64,000 nucleotides of DNA from Hepsetus odoe (taxonomy: Eukaryota > Chordata > Actinopteri > Characiformes > Hepsetidae). Where the stretch lies: the NCBI GenBank assembly GCA_017165825.1, contig CM029376.1, forward strand, positions 17,031,190 through 17,095,189, in the 5' to 3' direction. Under the pieces are notes generated by a model, which was not told the origin of the DNA, did not search any database, and saw nothing but the letters and a program-made list of their open reading frames with translations. A program made the position numbers and the translations under genes. Below are positions 61,453-64,000 of this stretch, piece by piece (positions within the stretch are counted from its first letter, which is position 1; every line of letters begins with the position of its first letter).

Positions 61453-62294
61453 TACCCATGCGCGCGCACGCATACGCACATCTAAGAGAATGTCCTCCAG
61501 TAGCCTTGGAAACAGTGAGTGATGCACAAACCTAAAACGATGCAATTTAAGAGAGGAATGAAGGGTTGAACCTCTGCTACGCTTTGATGTGCATGTTGCT
61601 CTGTAATGCATCACACAAGAGTGGAGGAGGATTAAGACGTACACACAAATGCATGTTCTCATACACAAGCACTGAGGTCTCACAAATGCCTCAAATGTAT
61701 TATATAGCGTACATACTGTATATTATTGTAACTCTACTGGAGAGGGAAAAATCTGTCATTACTAGTTATAATGTAATGAGATTTTACACCATTTGTATTG
61801 ACTCATTCATCATGAAATTGGCAAGCAGTGTAAAAAAATATTTGAAAAAATATATATATAAATATATTTTAAAAAGCTTCCCAGAAAGCAGCATTACCTA
61901 TAGCAAGAGCCAATAAATAGTAACTAATAAATGCAGCTAACGAATACATTTGTTGAATTCTTCTAAGTGAAATCTATGCTAAACCTTAGCAAAAAACTTT
62001 TACACAGCTAGAACCATTTTATTTGCTCTTGACGCACACGTTCAGATTTTAAGACCAAGCTGTGGGAGGAGAGTTGGAATCTGCCTTAAAATATCTGTTT
62101 CCTGTTTCATCTCTTACCGGGAGCTTTTACGTCCAGCTCAATGTACACACAATGCCCTTGAATTCAGGAAAGTTCATGGAAGTTTATGCGAGGACAGTGG
62201 CTGCTTGTTTTTTTTTGGAGATCATTGAGAGAAGCCGAGTGTTAGAAGGCCAGGGATGCCCATGAGACCTTGTGTGAGCTTAAGGGGCTTAAGG

Positions 62295-62327
<33 letters not shown>
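62295..62327. repeat. (CA)n microsatellite
   Basis: About 16 CA units. A shorter (GT)n run lies at 62475-62497. Confidence 0.95.
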
Positions 62328-62328
<1 letters not shown>

Positions 62329-63752
62329 CAAGCATCACAAAAGTGTGACCAGCTTGCTCTACCAGGCTGGCTGGAACCCATGAAGTGCCAACTGGGCCAG
62401 GATGAGGGATTGTGTGTGACATGTACGGCTGTCCAGCACTAAAGCTCCTCCACTGTTTGGCCTGCAGATAACCGCGTGTGTGTGTGTGTGTGTGTGCTCA
62501 TGTGAGTTATCCAGGCTTGGGTCTGTGCAAATCCACCAACTCGGGCAGTGTTCACAAACACACAAACACACACCTGGTGACAGAGTCCCAATAACCAGGT
62601 TTGACAGGTGTCGACGGGATTGTAGGCTTAGCTGCAGGATCTTCAGTCCCTCATAGTGCGTATGTGCGTGTTTGTGTGCCTGCGCAGCCCATAGTCTGTT
62701 TATCGGCCCATTTGTCTGTCTGAATTGCTAATGAGCAAAAGAGACGAAACCGATCCTATTGGAGCGTTTTCCACTCATTTATCCTGCATGCGTCTGTATA
62801 TTAGCTCTAACTGAAGCGTGCCATGCGAGCTGGTGCGTGAGGGAGGGATCAGGAGAAGAGAGGAAGCTAGCAAGACCAGAGGGATCAAGCCAAGCAGGGA
62901 TAAAAGTGTGAAGCCCAGCAGGGAATAGCTTCTCTTCATCAGACTCTCCCTCTACTGCCTCCTCCACGTGGCGGAGGATGCACACGACTGTTGGAGCAGT
63001 CAATCAGTGGCTCTAATACCTGCAAACGCACTGTGGAGCAACTTTACGGATAGTATTAAAATCAGGCATGAAAGCGAAACAAACAAGTCTCGAAAGACCA
63101 ATGACTGTCTGACTAGTCAGTGAATAATAAGGGTTTTATCACTGGATGGGACTGACCTTCAGGCCAGCCAATAGATGTAGTGTGACAGAGGTTGGTGATT
63201 CTCAGTGGAGGCTACAGCAAAAGCATTCTGCTTCAGAAAACATGAATGGATATTTAATTTAATAACTCCTAAATGCTCCAACCAGAACCCTTGATACCTC
63301 AAACAGGCAAAGCTTTCACAAATGTTCTCCAATCCAATCCCCTACAAACTGCTACAAAAGACCATCACAACAGGTAGAGTTGGCATCTGCTTGCAAAATC
63401 CTGGCAAAATCCTGACAGGTGTTGCCAGATCAGCGTAGGCTATGGTCCCTGTGGGAGCAGGAGCTCAGATGAGACTGTGGTATGATAAATGTGTTCCTGG
63501 AGGAGAGCAAAGAGAACATACGGAAGTTTCGTGGCACCTGAAAAGGTACAGTAGCCACTGAGCTGATGGTACGATGGTGCGTTCCCATACAAGCAGACCT
63601 TCATCTCGTTATGCAGCTCTTTAAGAGAAGAAACGAGAAGAAAACGTTCAGAGAAAGTGTTGAACTTGATGCACACACATCACTGCTGTTGTTCGTTGTT
63701 TTACTCCTGTTTCAGTCCAATTTAAATGCAGTGACATGACAAAAGAGCACAG

Positions 63753-63753
63753 C

Positions 63754-63791
<38 letters not shown>

Positions 63792-63836
63792 GAGACAGAG
63801 AGAAAGAGAGGGAGAGAGAGAGAGAGAGAGAAACAA

Positions 63837-63869
<33 letters not shown>

Positions 63870-63922
63870 CAGAGAGAGAGACAGAGAGAAAGAGAGGGAG
63901 AGAGAGAGAGAGAGAGAAACAA

Positions 63923-63955
<33 letters not shown>

Positions 63956-64000
63956 CAGAGAGAGAGACAGAGAGAAAGAGAGGGAGAGAGAGAGAGAGAG
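63753..64000. repeat. (GA)-rich array with 86-bp higher-order period, runs off the window
   Basis: After about 14 plain GA units, a composite unit of 86 bp begins at 63781. It restarts at 63867 and at 63953 with the same order of landmarks: GAGACAGAGAGAAAGAGAGG, then GAGAGAAACAAAGAGAG, then GAGAAAGAGAG. The copies appear identical by eye. The third copy is cut by the window end, so the array is longer than seen. Confidence 0.95.

Larger units (their letters stand above)
9834..64000 (-). other. 5' intron and/or upstream DNA of tenm2
   Basis: Everything on the high-coordinate side of the acceptor at 9834 lies upstream of the start codon. Because an acceptor is present, at least the part next to the exon is intron. 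How far the intron extends is not visible, since non-coding first exons and the promoter have no protein signature. No other recognisable coding gene interrupts the 54 kb. Long 5' introns are usual in teneurin genes (family knowledge). Contents are listed separately. Confidence 0.65.

Noticed and set aside
63722..64000. Regularly spaced repeats at the right edge, considered as a CRISPR-like array
   Set aside because: There are no unique spacers. Unit and spacing are both GA-rich simple sequence, and the genome is vertebrate.

Overview
The window is vertebrate nuclear DNA, almost certainly from a ray-finned (teleost) fish. Evidence: low coding density, very many (CA)n/(GA)n dinucleotide arrays, tRNA-derived SINEs, Tc1/mariner DNA transposons, the widespread fish SINE/L2-tail repeat, and one protein-coding exon that is clearly vertebrate. 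I see no bacterial, phage or CRISPR features. The short ORFs across the window are mostly chance frames or frames through microsatellites.  Gene content: the only coding exon I can support is on the minus strand at 9536-9833. It carries the start codon and first 77 codons of a teneurin, best matching teneurin-2 (tenm2). It is bounded by a 3' splice acceptor on its high-coordinate side and a phase-1 GT donor on its low-coordinate side. Because an acceptor precedes the start codon, transcription begins upstream, at higher coordinates. About 54 kb of this window (9834-64000) is therefore best read as 5' intron or upstream DNA of the gene, and 1-9535 as the first part of the next intron. The second coding exon is not visible here. 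Long first introns are usual for teneurin genes.  Region by region: 1-9.5 kb is downstream intron with an old Tc1-like fragment, a target-site-flanked L2-like tail copy, a (GA)n array and a DR5 AGGTCA pair. 9.5-9.8 kb is the exon. 10-24 kb holds SINE and MITE remnants, including a SINE nested in an older repeat at 18.4-18.9 kb. 26.6-27.6 kb holds two SINEs, one inserted in the left tip of an internally deleted Tc1 element. 28-47 kb is mostly unique DNA with scattered SINEs, a second Tc1-like deletion derivative, a LINE fragment, a (TA)33 array, an 85-bp dispersed duplication and a tandem octamer duplication. 48-49.3 kb is a dense cluster of CA/GT arrays. 50.3 kb has a further Tc1-like half element. 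54.4-54.8 kb is a purine-only pentanucleotide array. The right edge (63.75-64 kb) is a (GA)-rich array with an 86-bp higher-order period that runs off the window.  Biologically, teneurins are type II transmembrane adhesion proteins of the nervous system. The exon encodes the start of the cytoplasmic domain; the rest of the window is non-coding and would matter through transcriptional control, splicing or genome structure. Regulatory readings here are inferences from motifs, not demonstrated. I found no convincing previously undescribed molecular system. The best leads are the nested/chimeric SINE history, SINE-borne CTCF-like motifs, the DR5 site, the duplicated octamer element, the 86-bp higher-order repeat and two candidate unassigned exons on the plus strand.
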